DNA of 64,000 bases, taken from positions 124,001-188,000 of the forward strand of contig NZ_JACVFB010000002.1 of assembly GCF_014529945.1 (NCBI RefSeq). The letters run 5' to 3'. The notes under the pieces are model-generated. The model saw only the letters and a program-made list of their open reading frames with translations, ran no database searches and was not told the origin of the DNA. The position numbers and the translations under genes were made by a program. Below are positions 28,201-36,739 of the stretch, in pieces. Numbering within the stretch: position 1 is the stretch's first letter; every line of letters begins with the position of its first letter. Source of the stretch: Chitinophaga varians (GTDB lineage: Bacteria; Bacteroidota; Bacteroidia; Chitinophagales; Chitinophagaceae).

Positions 28201-31200
28201 AATGCTTTGCCCGGGCCGTTCTTCACGAGGTCCAGTTGGGATTCGCTGAAAACAGTTGTCACGGCCGTATCACGGGCGGGTACTGGTTGATCCGGTGAAG
28301 ATACCTGCGCAACGTTCACCAATGCCGGTCCTGTATAGTTAGCATCTACAATACCCTGCACCACCACCAATGCACTGCTCACCGGCGAGCCGGAAGGCAT
28401 ATCAGCCGTTACGGCAATCTGGTTGCCCGTACCGGTTTGACCGGCAGTAATCACCGTATTGCCCAGCCCTATTACATCCCAGGTAACATTATGGATAGCG
28501 GCAGGTACCGTATCACGGAACTCCACGCCGGTAGCGTTGGAAGGACCGTAGTTTCTAAAGCCTACCAGGTAAGCGATATGCGCCCCCGCAGCGATCTGGT
28601 CGGGACCGGCTTTTACCACCGCCAACGATACCTGTTTCACCACATGGGTGGTAGTCGTATTGGATGTTACCGGCGGTTGACCGGCAGCAGTAGCCTGCGC
28701 CACATTGGGGATATCTCCGGCAGAGGCAGGATCTACTGTACCGTGAATGGTAATAATGATCATATTACCAGCACCCGCCGGAAGTGTACCGTTAACAGGG
28801 ATATTATTGCTACCTCCGCCGCTGCTGGTTTGCAGCGTAGCTTTACCTCTTGCTTCAGCTGACCAGCTGATGTTCTGTACCGATGCCGGTACAGCGTCGG
28901 TCACCGTCACAATGGCCGCATCTGATGGCCCGGGATTAGTAACGGTCACCGTAAAGGTAATATTACCGCCCGCGGCCAGGGTGTCCGGTGCGGTCTTTAT
29001 TACCTGCAACATAGGCTTGTTCAGTACATTTGTGACCACCGTGTCACTCCACACAGTATCCTTCGCCTGCATGGCAACATATCCATTGTTGTATAACAAA
29101 CCGATATACCCCGGCGCTACCGTTCCTGTAACATCAACGAATATATGATTACCCGTACCGGCAGGCAGATTGCCGGTCACCAGTATGTTATTGCCACTAC
29201 CGGTATTGCCAGTCAGTACGGCGCCGTTTGCGGCTACGGAAGCCGTCCAGGTAACATTGCTGATCTGTGGAGGCACTACGTCCTGGATCTTCAGATTACG
29301 GGCATCAGACAGGCCGTAGTTGGTGGCCACCAAACGATAGCTGATCTGTTCTCCGGCATTGATCTGCGCAGGCCCCGTTTTGGTGAGCGATATCTGCGGG
29401 TTGTTGAGTACCATGGTAGACACCTCACTCTCTACAGACGGCTGCCCTGTTACACCTGCCGTCGCCACATTATTCAATGTCCCCGCTGCAGCCGGATTTA
29501 CGGTACCCTGTATGGTCACCACCACTTTGCCGGTACCTGCCGGAATATTGGCGGTTACCTGCAACTGATTACTACCACCGGTAGCACCGCTGTTGATGAC
29601 TGCTCCACCGGATGCTACTGACTGCCACTGTATATGTTGCAGGGTGGTGTCCATCATATCCGTGATATTCACGTTCTGCGCATCGGAAGGACCGGCATTG
29701 GTCACTGTGACCACATAGGTGATCTGGCCTCCGGCCGATATACTCGCCGGACCAGACTTACTGATCTGCAACTGTGGTTTATTGATCACCACGGTATTCA
29801 CGGTATCAGAGTTCACCGGCGGCAGTCCACCTGCGGTACCACTGGCAACGTTGGTCAGCACACCGCTAAATGACGGTGAAACGGTTCCGGTAACTGTAAT
29901 GGAAATCGTATGTTCGTTACCGGTAGGAATGTCGCCGGTTACCTGTATATTATTGCCGGTACCGGTACCACCGCCGGTAATAGCAGCACGGCCGGCAGCC
30001 GTTGCTGTCCAGCTTACATTCGTAAGCCCTGCCGGCACAGCATCTGTTATCACTGCACCCTGCGCGTCAGACAATCCATGATTACCCACCGTTACGGTAT
30101 AAGTCAGCTGTTGTCCTGCAGCTACTGTATCCGGTGCGCTCTTGCTCAGGATCAGCGCAGGCACGTTCCGTACAGTAGTTACCACTACTTCTGAAACAGC
30201 GGTATGTCCACCACCGGCATCAACGGCCGCCTGGTTCCTGAATTGACCGGTAAAGGCAGGGTCTATCTTACCTGCAATCAATATCAACACATAGTTACTG
30301 TCTCCCGCAGGGACATCCGCCACTACATGGGCGATACGATTGGTGATATCTTTTGAGTTCACTTTGGCATTGCCAACTCCGGTGGCAGTAATAGAAGGAT
30401 TCTGCACCGCTGCCGCGATGGTGTCTGCAAAGGCCACGTTGTAGGCATCAGACGGACCGGTATTGGTTAGTTTCAGTACATACAGCAGCGTGCCGCCAGC
30501 CGTAGCATTGGCAGGGCCCTGTTTGGTGATAACCAGGCCCGGTTGCTGCCCGATGGTGGTCACAACGTCATTGGAGTTCACCGGTTGTTGGCCGGGCACC
30601 CCAACGGTGGCCGTATTGACAATATTGCCGGTAGCACTGCTCAGCACTGTACCGGTAATGGTAATAGTCACTTCATTATTGGCGCCGGCAGGAATATTGG
30701 CATTCACACTCACGTTGTTACCCGTACCGGTAGCGCCGCTGTTCACAACGGCTGAACCGGAAGTCGTGGCTGTCCAGCTGATATTGCGGATAGAGTTAGG
30801 CCCCACAAGGTCGGTGATAGTGGCATTCATCGCATCAGACGGACCGGTATTGCCTACCGTAATCGTATATACGATCGCCGTACCGGCATTAACAGTAGCA
30901 GGACCGGATTTCTGAATCTGCAATCCTGGCTGCGTCAGCACAATTGTTTTGTTGGTAGCCCTCGCCGTATCAATGCCCGCCAGTGTTGCGGTGGCGGTAT
31001 TCACCAATGTATCGGTGGCGGCGGCTTTCACAACGCCGCTTACCTGCACCTGAACAATGTTGCCTGCACCGGCAGGAACGTTCACGGTTGTCTGTACGGT
31101 GTTACCGTTTCCGGATACCGGTGCGCCACTCGCCATGGAAGCGGTACCCAGCGTGGTCACGTTCCAGATGACGTTCTGAATATTGGCTGGCACCAGATCC

Positions 31201-34200
31201 TGCAACACAATACCGCTGGCGTCAGACGGACCGGCGTTGGTCAGCCTGATCAGATAACTGATACTGTTGCCCGCTACCACGGTACCGGAAGCTGGTCCCG
31301 CTTTAGAGAGGGTAAGACCGGTTTGGTTGTTGATAACGGTATTAACGGTGTTAGAAGACACCGGTGTTTTGCCGGATGGGGTAACGGTGGCAGTATTGCT
31401 AAAGCTGCCGGTGGTGGCGGAGTTAATCAGTCCTTTGATAGTGACCAGTATGCTGTTACCATTGCCCGCCGGAATGCTGGCGGAGAAGTTCACATTACCG
31501 GTACCGGAAGTCTGGCTGGCAGTGGCATTACCTTGCACGGCCACCGTCCAGGAAGCGTTTTGTATGGCAGTTGGTAAAACATCCGCCACGGTAGCATTAC
31601 TGAGGTCAGAAGGACCGCTGTTAGTGAGCTGCAACTGATAGGTAATACTATCGCCGGCCACTGCCTGCGCCGGGCCTGATTTAGACACCGTAATATTGTA
31701 CCGCGGGTCGGCGTCGTCTGTATCGGTAGCGGTATTACGCGAAGGATTAATGTTCGTATAACCGGCAGGGATAGTAGCCGTTGCAGTATTCACCAGCGGG
31801 CCGGTGAAATTAGCCGGGATATTTAACGTCAACGTATATACGATACTGGATCCTGCCGAGAGATTTAACGGCTGATCTATAGCACCGTTACCAGAAGTGG
31901 CCGGTTGCGCGCCGTTAGGAGAAACAGCTGTCCAGGAGGCCACGGTAATGCCTGCCGGCAGCGGGTCCCGGAAGGCAGCCCCTGTCAGATCAGACGGCCC
32001 TTTGTTCACCACGGTGATCTTATACTGCGTAGTAGTGCCCGGCACATATAACGGCGTATTGTCTGTTTTGTCTACCGTTACTTCCACACTTCTGCCCACC
32101 GGTGTTATAACGGAGGCACTATCAACACCCGGATCAATATCTCCGGCTGGCGGTGTGAGGTACACCACATTACGCAGACTATTGCCACTAAATTTAGATT
32201 CTACGCTTCCGGTAACTGTCAGGACAACAGACTTTCCGGGAGGCATGGTAAGCCCGGACCATTGCTGGCTAACGGGATCATACGTTCCTTCAGCAGCGGA
32301 GAAAACAGCGCCCAGGAAGCCTGTGGGCAGGGAGTCCGCCACGGTAATGATTTCATTGGGTTGAATGGTAGAGGGACCGTTGTTGGTGATCGTAATCTTA
32401 TAGGTCAATGGTTGCCCGGCCACCACACTGGATGGAGTGGCTGTTTTGGCCACCACCAGGTCTGTTACGGCTGCTGTTACCTGTATGGTCACCGTAGCAG
32501 TAGCGCAGGCGCCCTGATTATCACATACCTGATATACGTAGGTATCGGTGCCCGTAAAACCAGGATTGGGCGTATAGGTAAAAGTACCATCGGCACGTTG
32601 CACCACTTGTCCGTGAGCAGGCGGTGTCACCGGTGTAGTCGATACCGTTAGTGGCTGGTTTTCCGGATCGCTGTCGTTGGTCAGCACGTTGCCGCTCACC
32701 GGCACGTCCCGCGGCGTGGTATATTGATCGTTCACAGCCACCGGTGGGTTGTTGGGCACGATTCCGGTCACCGTGGAAGTATTATTGCTCTGGTCGGGAT
32801 CGGGCGTATTCGCCGGGAAGGCCAGCACACCCATATTATCGATGACATCCCCTCCTTTGGCCGTTGCGGCAACGGTACCTTTGATGGTGACCACAATTTT
32901 GTTTCCCGCAGCAAAAGGGATGTCCGCTGTTATCTTTATTAAAGGCCCGCTGCCGGAGGTGGCGCTTAAAGCCACGCCCGCCCCGGTGGTTACAGCCGTC
33001 CATGACGGGTTACTCATCAACGATGGTAACACATCCTGTATGGAGGCACCGGTAACATCAGAAGGACCCAGGTTTTCTACCGTCAACGTATACACGAGCG
33101 GACTACCGGTTTTATAGGTATTACCGGCATCCGACTTAGTGATTTTCAGATCAGCCTGACGTCTGTAGGTAAGTACTACCGTATCCACAGAAGGAGGACA
33201 GTTACCATTCGTGATGGTCCAGGTGAGCGTAGCGCTGGTATTGGGCTGCAGCGTTACGTTCGTATTGGGATTATTATTGCTGGTCACGGTAGCAGCACCG
33301 CTCACAACTGCCCAGCTGCCGGTACCATTTACGGGCGCATTGGCGCTCATGGTAAAGAGGCCGTTGTTGTATTTGGTCTGATCCGGACCGGCGTTAGCGG
33401 TAGTAGGTGACGCGTTTACCGTGATTTGTACGGTATCGGCCGTAGTGGCGCAGGCGCCGTTGCGGATAGTCCACACCAGCTGATAAACGCCCGGTACCAT
33501 GTTCTGCAATGCCGTATTGTTCTGACCAGGACTGACGATAGTAGCCGTGTTAGGACCAGCGATCTGTTTCCAGGTACCGATGCCCGGTGCCGCAGTATTG
33601 CCGGCCAGCGTAGTGGCGGTCACGTTACACAGCTGTTGATCAGGGCCTGCATTAGCTGCGGGGCCCGGTGTATTGATGGTCACCACCATCGTATCAGCCA
33701 GCGAAGGACAGGAGCCGCTACGGGTAGTCCACACGAAAACGTAGCTACCGGTTACCAACCCACTGACTGCCGTGTTATTTTTAGTGGTATCCGCAAAGCT
33801 GGCGGTATTAGGCCCGCTTAGCTGGCGCCAGCCTCCGGTGCCCACTACCGGTGCAGTAGCTGCCATCGTGGTGGTAGTGGCGCTGCATAGATTTTGGTCG
33901 GGCCCTGCCAGCGGAAGGCTGGGCGACGCATCTATGCGGAGCTGCATCGTGTCAGCGGAAGCAGCGCAGCTACCGTTGTTGATGGCCCATTCGAAAGTAT
34001 ACGTGCCCGTTACCAGGTTGCTGACACCCGTACTGCCCATATTAGGATTGGCGATGGTAGCGGTATTGGGGCCGGTCAACTGCCGCCAGGTGCCGGTACC
34101 GGTAATCGGATTGTTACCATTCAGCGTCGCGGATGTCACACTACACAATGCCTGATCTGTTCCTGCATTGGAAGGGGTGGGTTTGTTCCGCACAAAAGTG

Positions 34201-36362
34201 GTGTCACGCAGGATGTTGTTACATCCTCCGCCCGACGGAGCCGCATCGCACTCATGATTGGGATTGGTCGGTACGGCCACGGTGGGATCGGAAGCGTCTA
34301 CGTCCAGATCTGTGGCCGAACGTAGCAGGCTGGCCTCAAAAATGGCCAGGTCCGCAGGCGCCTGGGTGGTCACCACCACTGAAAAGACGTAGGTAGCGGC
34401 GGCGCCGCTGCTAAGCGTTACCGAGTCAATATATCCGATGTTGGGGACGGAGCTGCCCACGCCGAAAGAACCGCCGCCGGCAGTAATGGTGCGGCTCACC
34501 AGCGAAATATTATTGATGGCGGTAGGTACGCTGAAACTGAACTTGCCGTTCACCGCAGAGTCGGGACCATTGTTGCGGATGTTGATCTGGATATTATAGG
34601 GTGTGTTCAGACATCCTTGTTTGTTCGGTGGCGATACAGACGATACCACCTGCAGGTCAATATTACGGCGGGTATCCACCTTGTCGGTAGCGGTATTATT
34701 TGCCGTGTTTGCCTCGAAGGCGTTGGCCACCGTGGCGGTATTGGTAATGCTGTCGGGCGCACTTACAGACACTTTCACCGGAATAGTGATAGACGGATAA
34801 GACGCACCGGCCGCCAGCGCATCCTGACGTGTAGCCGTTACCGTAGCACCTGTCATACTAATAGTCCATCCTGTTCCGGTGGGCGTTCCGGTAACTGTCA
34901 GGCCTGTGGGGATAACGTCTGTCACCGTTACCTGGCTTACATCCGGCTTGGCGTCGGTCCCGTTGTTGGCTATAGTCAGTACATAATTGCCGTTGAGCCC
35001 TTTCCGTAGGTTACCGTTATGTGTTTTGGTAATGGACAGGTCAGGTGCGATGATATTGGTGGAGACACTCGACGTGTCATTCGACGCATCAGGGTCGGTG
35101 ATGCCCGTAGCGGAAGGCGTCACCCATACCTTATTGCTCAGCACTTTTCCCGGTGGCATAGAAGCCACCGTGCCCGTGACGGTAAAAGTGCTGGTACTGC
35201 TGGCCTGCATGTTCAGCGTGGCATTGGAGAAGTTGGTACTCGTATAGCCGGTGGCGGTATTGCCGGCAAAACCATCATTGGAAAAAGTAACGTTGGAAAC
35301 ATTGAATGCGCTGGCTGGTGAAAAGACGTCCTGTAGCGGCAATCCGCTGAGCGCGGAGGTGGTTTCATTGTAGACGGTGACCTTGTAGGTGAGCGCATCA
35401 CCTACTTTGGCTACCGGTTTGTCTACCAGTTTCTGTATGCGGATGTTGCCTGGTGTGGTGATGATCAGGTTTCTTACTTCATGACGGTTATAAGCACCGC
35501 CGGTGGAAGCGGCGAAGCCGAGTTTCATCCGTGCAGGCGGCGGAGAAGTCAGGGTAATGGGCCCGAACAAGGTCTGCAGCGTTCCGCCCTGTACGTTGGT
35601 CGATTTTACAGTGAGGGTATATTGTCCGGTACCGGTGGGTAGTATTGTCACCTGTACGCGCCGGTAAAACTGTGCTGACGTTGGTCGTGTACTGGTCACC
35701 ACGTCATAATCCAGGGAAGTACCAACGGAGCTGCTGCCGAGGTACGAATAGGTGGGTGAAGGACCGCGGGCAGAGATATAATCACGGTAAAGCGTTCCGC
35801 AGTTGGCTGATACCCCGCCTGATTTGCCTTCACTACAGTTAGCATAATTGCCATATTCATCGATGCCCACGCCGACGTAACCTCCAGCCAGACCGGTATT
35901 GCCGGTGGATGTGGACTGTGCATACCCCAGGCTTCCACCTCTGGAGCCCAGGCTGAAGGTCGAGGAGGTAATGTTGTCATCGAACAGGAATACCGAGAAG
36001 CCGTCGCCGCCGCCCAGACTGGGATTGGTGCGTCTCCACGCCACATACTCAAAGTCCATGAGTACGCCGAGCGTAGAGGGGAAACCAGCGTTCACGAAGG
36101 CATAGCCTACCTGATTGCCCACGTCTTCCGTGAGCCGCAGCCATCCCTGTCCCACAGGGTCGTCTACACCGGAAGTCAGTTTGGCGGCGCCTCCCAGGGT
36201 AACGTTGCCGGTAGAGCTGCTTTTAAAATTTTCTGTGATGGTAAATTGTGCGCGGGCGGTAAGGGAAAATAACAGGCAGGCACATACGAACTGCCAGGCA
36301 TCCGGGCGGATACGGATTGTTCTTTTTACCACGCACAGGAACAAACGTAGACATACATCCAT
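22224..36362 (-). CDS. Giant type IX secreted adhesin with lectin head, about 30 DUF11 repeats and type B sorting domain
   Basis: A 4712-residue surface protein. Order: signal peptide (1-39; a GTG at 36332 would give a tidier 29-residue one); legume-lectin-like beta-sandwich at about 40-305 (GGGDGFSVFLFDD, GVGIDEYGNY); three DUF11-like repeats (about 306-720); four Ig/PKD-like repeats of about 85 residues beginning AGPDQ or similar (about 730-1075), most with a Cys pair; one DUF11, one cadherin-like VNDQYTT domain (about 1205-1295), then roughly 26 DUF11 repeats of about 125-130 residues, each opening like KSGPA-(V)NAG-ITY; and a final CHU_C/type B sorting domain of about 86 residues (FIPNVITPNGDGRNDRF, IYNRWGNQVYQS, GTYYYVLKL). 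It should cross the outer membrane by the type IX system and act in adhesion or gliding. First gene of the operon with PorP/SprF. Confidence 0.93.
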   Translation of the reverse strand: MDVCLRLFLCVVKRTIRIRPDAWQFVCACLLFSLTARAQFTITENFKSSSTGNVTLGGAAKLTSGVDDPVGQGWLRLTEDVGNQVGYAFVNAGFPSTLGVLMDFEYVAWRRTNPSLGGGDGFSVFLFDDNITSSTFSLGSRGGSLGYAQSTSTGNTGLAGGYVGVGIDEYGNYANCSEGKSGGVSANCGTLYRDYISARGPSPTYSYLGSSSVGTSLDYDVVTSTRPTSAQFYRRVQVTILPTGTGQYTLTVKSTNVQGGTLQTLFGPITLTSPPPARMKLGFAASTGGAYNRHEVRNLIITTPGNIRIQKLVDKPVAKVGDALTYKVTVYNETTSALSGLPLQDVFSPASAFNVSNVTFSNDGFAGNTATGYTSTNFSNATLNMQASSTSTFTVTGTVASMPPGKVLSNKVWVTPSATGITDPDASNDTSSVSTNIIAPDLSITKTHNGNLRKGLNGNYVLTIANNGTDAKPDVSQVTVTDVIPTGLTVTGTPTGTGWTISMTGATVTATRQDALAAGASYPSITIPVKVSVSAPDSITNTATVANAFEANTANNTATDKVDTRRNIDLQVVSSVSPPNKQGCLNTPYNIQINIRNNGPDSAVNGKFSFSVPTAINNISLVSRTITAGGGSFGVGSSVPNIGYIDSVTLSSGAAATYVFSVVVTTQAPADLAIFEASLLRSATDLDVDASDPTVAVPTNPNHECDAAPSGGGCNNILRDTTFVRNKPTPSNAGTDQALCSVTSATLNGNNPITGTGTWRQLTGPNTATIANPNMGSTGVSNLVTGTYTFEWAINNGSCAASADTMQLRIDASPSLPLAGPDQNLCSATTTTMAATAPVVGTGGWRQLSGPNTASFADTTKNNTAVSGLVTGSYVFVWTTRSGSCPSLADTMVVTINTPGPAANAGPDQQLCNVTATTLAGNTAAPGIGTWKQIAGPNTATIVSPGQNNTALQNMVPGVYQLVWTIRNGACATTADTVQITVNASPTTANAGPDQTKYNNGLFTMSANAPVNGTGSWAVVSGAATVTSNNNPNTNVTLQPNTSATLTWTITNGNCPPSVDTVVLTYRRQADLKITKSDAGNTYKTGSPLVYTLTVENLGPSDVTGASIQDVLPSLMSNPSWTAVTTGAGVALSATSGSGPLIKITADIPFAAGNKIVVTIKGTVAATAKGGDVIDNMGVLAFPANTPDPDQSNNTSTVTGIVPNNPPVAVNDQYTTPRDVPVSGNVLTNDSDPENQPLTVSTTPVTPPAHGQVVQRADGTFTYTPNPGFTGTDTYVYQVCDNQGACATATVTIQVTAAVTDLVVAKTATPSSVVAGQPLTYKITITNNGPSTIQPNEIITVADSLPTGFLGAVFSAAEGTYDPVSQQWSGLTMPPGKSVVLTVTGSVESKFSGNSLRNVVYLTPPAGDIDPGVDSASVITPVGRSVEVTVDKTDNTPLYVPGTTTQYKITVVNKGPSDLTGAAFRDPLPAGITVASWTAVSPNGAQPATSGNGAIDQPLNLSAGSSIVYTLTLNIPANFTGPLVNTATATIPAGYTNINPSRNTATDTDDADPRYNITVSKSGPAQAVAGDSITYQLQLTNSGPSDLSNATVADVLPTAIQNASWTVAVQGNATASQTSGTGNVNFSASIPAGNGNSILVTIKGLINSATTGSFSNTATVTPSGKTPVSSNTVNTVINNQTGLTLSKAGPASGTVVAGNSISYLIRLTNAGPSDASGIVLQDLVPANIQNVIWNVTTLGTASMASGAPVSGNGNTVQTTVNVPAGAGNIVQVQVSGVVKAAATDTLVNTATATLAGIDTARATNKTIVLTQPGLQIQKSGPATVNAGTAIVYTITVGNTGPSDAMNATITDLVGPNSIRNISWTATTSGSAVVNSGATGTGNNVSVNANIPAGANNEVTITITGTVLSSATGNIVNTATVGVPGQQPVNSNDVVTTIGQQPGLVITKQGPANATAGGTLLYVLKLTNTGPSDAYNVAFADTIAAAVQNPSITATGVGNAKVNSKDITNRIAHVVADVPAGDSNYVLILIAGKIDPAFTGQFRNQAAVDAGGGHTAVSEVVVTTVRNVPALILSKSAPDTVAAGQQLTYTVTVGNHGLSDAQGAVITDAVPAGLTNVSWTATAAGRAAITGGGTGTGNNIQVTGDIPTGNEHTISITVTGTVSPSFSGVLTNVASGTAGGLPPVNSDTVNTVVINKPQLQISKSGPASISAGGQITYVVTVTNAGPSDAQNVNITDMMDTTLQHIQWQSVASGGAVINSGATGGSNQLQVTANIPAGTGKVVVTIQGTVNPAAAGTLNNVATAGVTGQPSVESEVSTMVLNNPQISLTKTGPAQINAGEQISYRLVATNYGLSDARNLKIQDVVPPQISNVTWTASVAANGAVLTGNTGSGNNILVTGNLPAGTGNHIFVDVTGTVAPGYIGLLYNNGYVAMQAKDTVWSDTVVTNVLNKPMLQVIKTAPDTLAAGGNITFTVTVTNPGPSDAAIVTVTDAVPASVQNISWSAEARGKATLQTSSGGGSNNIPVNGTLPAGAGNMIIITIHGTVDPASAGDIPNVAQATAAGQPPVTSNTTTTHVVKQVSLAVVKAGPDQIAAGAHIAYLVGFRNYGPSNATGVEFRDTVPAAIHNVTWDVIGLGNTVITAGQTGTGNQIAVTADMPSGSPVSSALVVVQGIVDANYTGPALVNVAQVSSPDQPVPARDTAVTTVFSESQLDLVKNGPGKAFAGDPIKYTIHLGNNGPSDAVNIAINDVIDPAIQQAAWTATATGTATVSAASGTGNVSFTGNIPVGTGNGIDITVTGILNPDFTGTSLSNTATAAINGQPPVSSTVNTTVGRSGNLRVVKSAPGSAAAGSNITYLITVKNAGPSNLKGVAIHDAIPSAILQPVWTAVSTGPNTVVSTGSGSGNIDLTADMAADTSSIIITVKGKIDPSTANGTNVTNTATVTPPAGVDNPQPVNATAITAVSRQADLVIVKSGPANINAGQDITYQLQIANRGVSDVNGAVIVDAIPSSIIINNATAVTTGSAAAAAPVIIGNTITLVGDIAAGNGNTILVTINGTVDPSATGTISNTATVTPPADVTETIPTNNSSSVSTVITTDIGVLLSKSGPASVNVNDPITYTIVLTNTGLSDATGITIADAVPADITVNNWTAAISGNAGVSQTSGTGNNINLTGSLGGSSSGMITITVNGTVKATAAATITNTVVVEAGGTKTSSVVTSVNRSTDLRISKAGPTAMFAGETIDYVLTVTNNGPADAMGATIQDVVPATVRDVTWTATVTNGATVASSSGIGNNISLNANIPAYNGEVTIQVKGIVDPAFTGTLINTATAMPPAGVTDPLPAIATVNTVVTASTGITIVKSGPANTVAGNAIAYTLQVRNNGPSNATGVIIRDTVPAAVTNVTWNGVATNATITNPGTGTGNVDLTADIPAGGTVTVTINGTTDPTFDGTISNRAVAGTIQSNTVDTRITNTPGLVITKSGPATLAAGSNISYSIAVANNGPSTAVGATISDVLPQPVQNATWTATAANGAAITGGNITNGSGNVNFKADIPAGGTIMVMINAQTDAATTAGTITNVAAITPANGMAVTDTAQTILTQFSKLRVVKAGPDSAAAGSMMAYTIDVYNDGPSDAANIQIADVLPVQLQQAVWSANTTGAATINGGNLQNQTGNVTLTVNVPRGSGNAIHITVSGVLQASFPGTDTIGNTATATLNNITTPSNRVMTIVYNKASVQLTKSGPATVAAGGHISYNLVLSNGGPSDAANIQVSDILPPQLVNPVWSATAFGTAVIQGGNVSNRSGNVALTAGVPAGADNRVVITVEGDTDPALTGTITNTASYTFGGNTVSTPPVVTTVTSQTSLKISKSGPDTLAAGAGIIYTLQVTNNGPSNATGITIADVVPAAVSNVTWTATGSGVVIAGSSAGTGNNVNVKADIPAGAGHSVLVTVTGTIASNATGDVKNTATVSNSTGIVAQDSVQTQLIQHPGVVFTKSGPAKAAAGSAIVYTLNLSNIGPSDLVNASITDVIPAQIEQVSWKILTQGTASLAAGTPVSGTTQQLSFNGNVPAGAGNSIQVIINGVIAPDFTGTIDNTALTTDNNGQVYPSSVQTVVTNQAMLAITKTGPQNVNAGGTITYVVTATNLGPSNARGIRITDIVPAGITNVTWQAAATGHATVTASATGSGNNVNVTGNIDAGAGNSIQVTINGRVASNAAAGGVANSALLTTADGRQIPSDTVLTSIIRTNTVGLVKVAPRTAAAGDSIQYDIILSDPGVSDLSQVTVQDIVPATITGVYWTTTVTGSAKVLSGNTGTGNTLNVTATIPAGGDNTVHILVKGQISPVFAGVLTNNATATAEGNTFNASATTTVQRNLDLTIDKSGPPTASTGDTIHYVLTARNNGLASGDGAVLTDILPAGIDNISGAVLTVNGGAANVKVNVSNRTVTATIGTFPAGSEVRLGVSGVVPQPGTLNNTATIIPPDGAIDTNPANNTSGTVVTKVELRQIQKLADLQLKKVLLNNEPLQTGGKAVFRITLTNAGPDSAQTIVVRDTLTGNLDLIGGIDVSAGVTHYDAVSKIVVWEVPALASGQTATMQLTARINNKGTVVNTATVTSRVKDPDLSNNTAVTQPVTVSGDDIFIPNVITPNGDGRNDRFIIIGISRYPNSSLFIYNRWGNQVYQSKNYQNEWDGHGLSEGTYYYVLKLRAADGTERSYKGWIELMR

Positions 36363-36679
36363 AGACTATACATTTAGACGGGTATCTCTGGCCGGGACAC
36401 AAACAGTCATAGCTTCTCACATGCAACCAGTAACACTAACAGTAATAGAAAATCGGAATGAATAAGTCGTCTAAAGGGTGGTAAAGGTTATGAACGGGGT
36501 AAAAACGTCAATTCGATCTTGGTCAGTTTAATTGCGATTGTAACCAAATATAAAACGGTCGGATCAATTAATAAAAAAAATCTACGTTAAAAAAATCTCT
36601 AACAGACTGAAAATAAATAATATGTAAATATTATTTATATTATATTTTTAGTATACTCAGATCAGATATAACATAAAAC
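36363..36679. promoter_or_regulatory. AT-rich upstream region of the adhesin operon
   Basis: A gap of 377 bp separates the adhesin start from atpA; this part is strongly AT-rich and holds no credible gene. The best promoter candidate is TATATTTG on the minus strand at 36545-36552 (an exact TAnnTTTG), which would give a leader of about 180 bases. A long leader of this size is unusual next to the short leaders elsewhere in the window and could hold regulation. Confidence 0.4.
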
Positions 36680-36715
36680 AAGAAGCCTCCGCCGTATAAC
36701 GGGCAGAGGCTTCTT
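36680..36715. terminator. Terminator after atpA
   Basis: Stem AAGAAGCCTC (36680-36689) pairs with GAGGCTTCTT (36706-36715). On the minus strand it is followed by GTTTTATGTT. It sits 25 bp after the atpA stop and separates the ATP synthase operon from the adhesin operon. Confidence 0.75.
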
Positions 36716-36739
36716 TATAAAAAGGATTAAAGTACCGGA

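Noticed and set aside
23214..28862. Several long open frames on the plus strand opposite the adhesin (up to 478 codons).
   Set aside because: They mirror the biased codon use of the repetitive adhesin, have no family motifs, and share the same periodic words as the sense repeats. A 4712-codon sense frame with clear domains explains the region.
22224..36362. Regular repeats that at first sight could suggest a CRISPR array or tandem satellite.
   Set aside because: The period is about 390 bp, the repeats are coding and diverged, and no short identical repeats with unique spacers are present.
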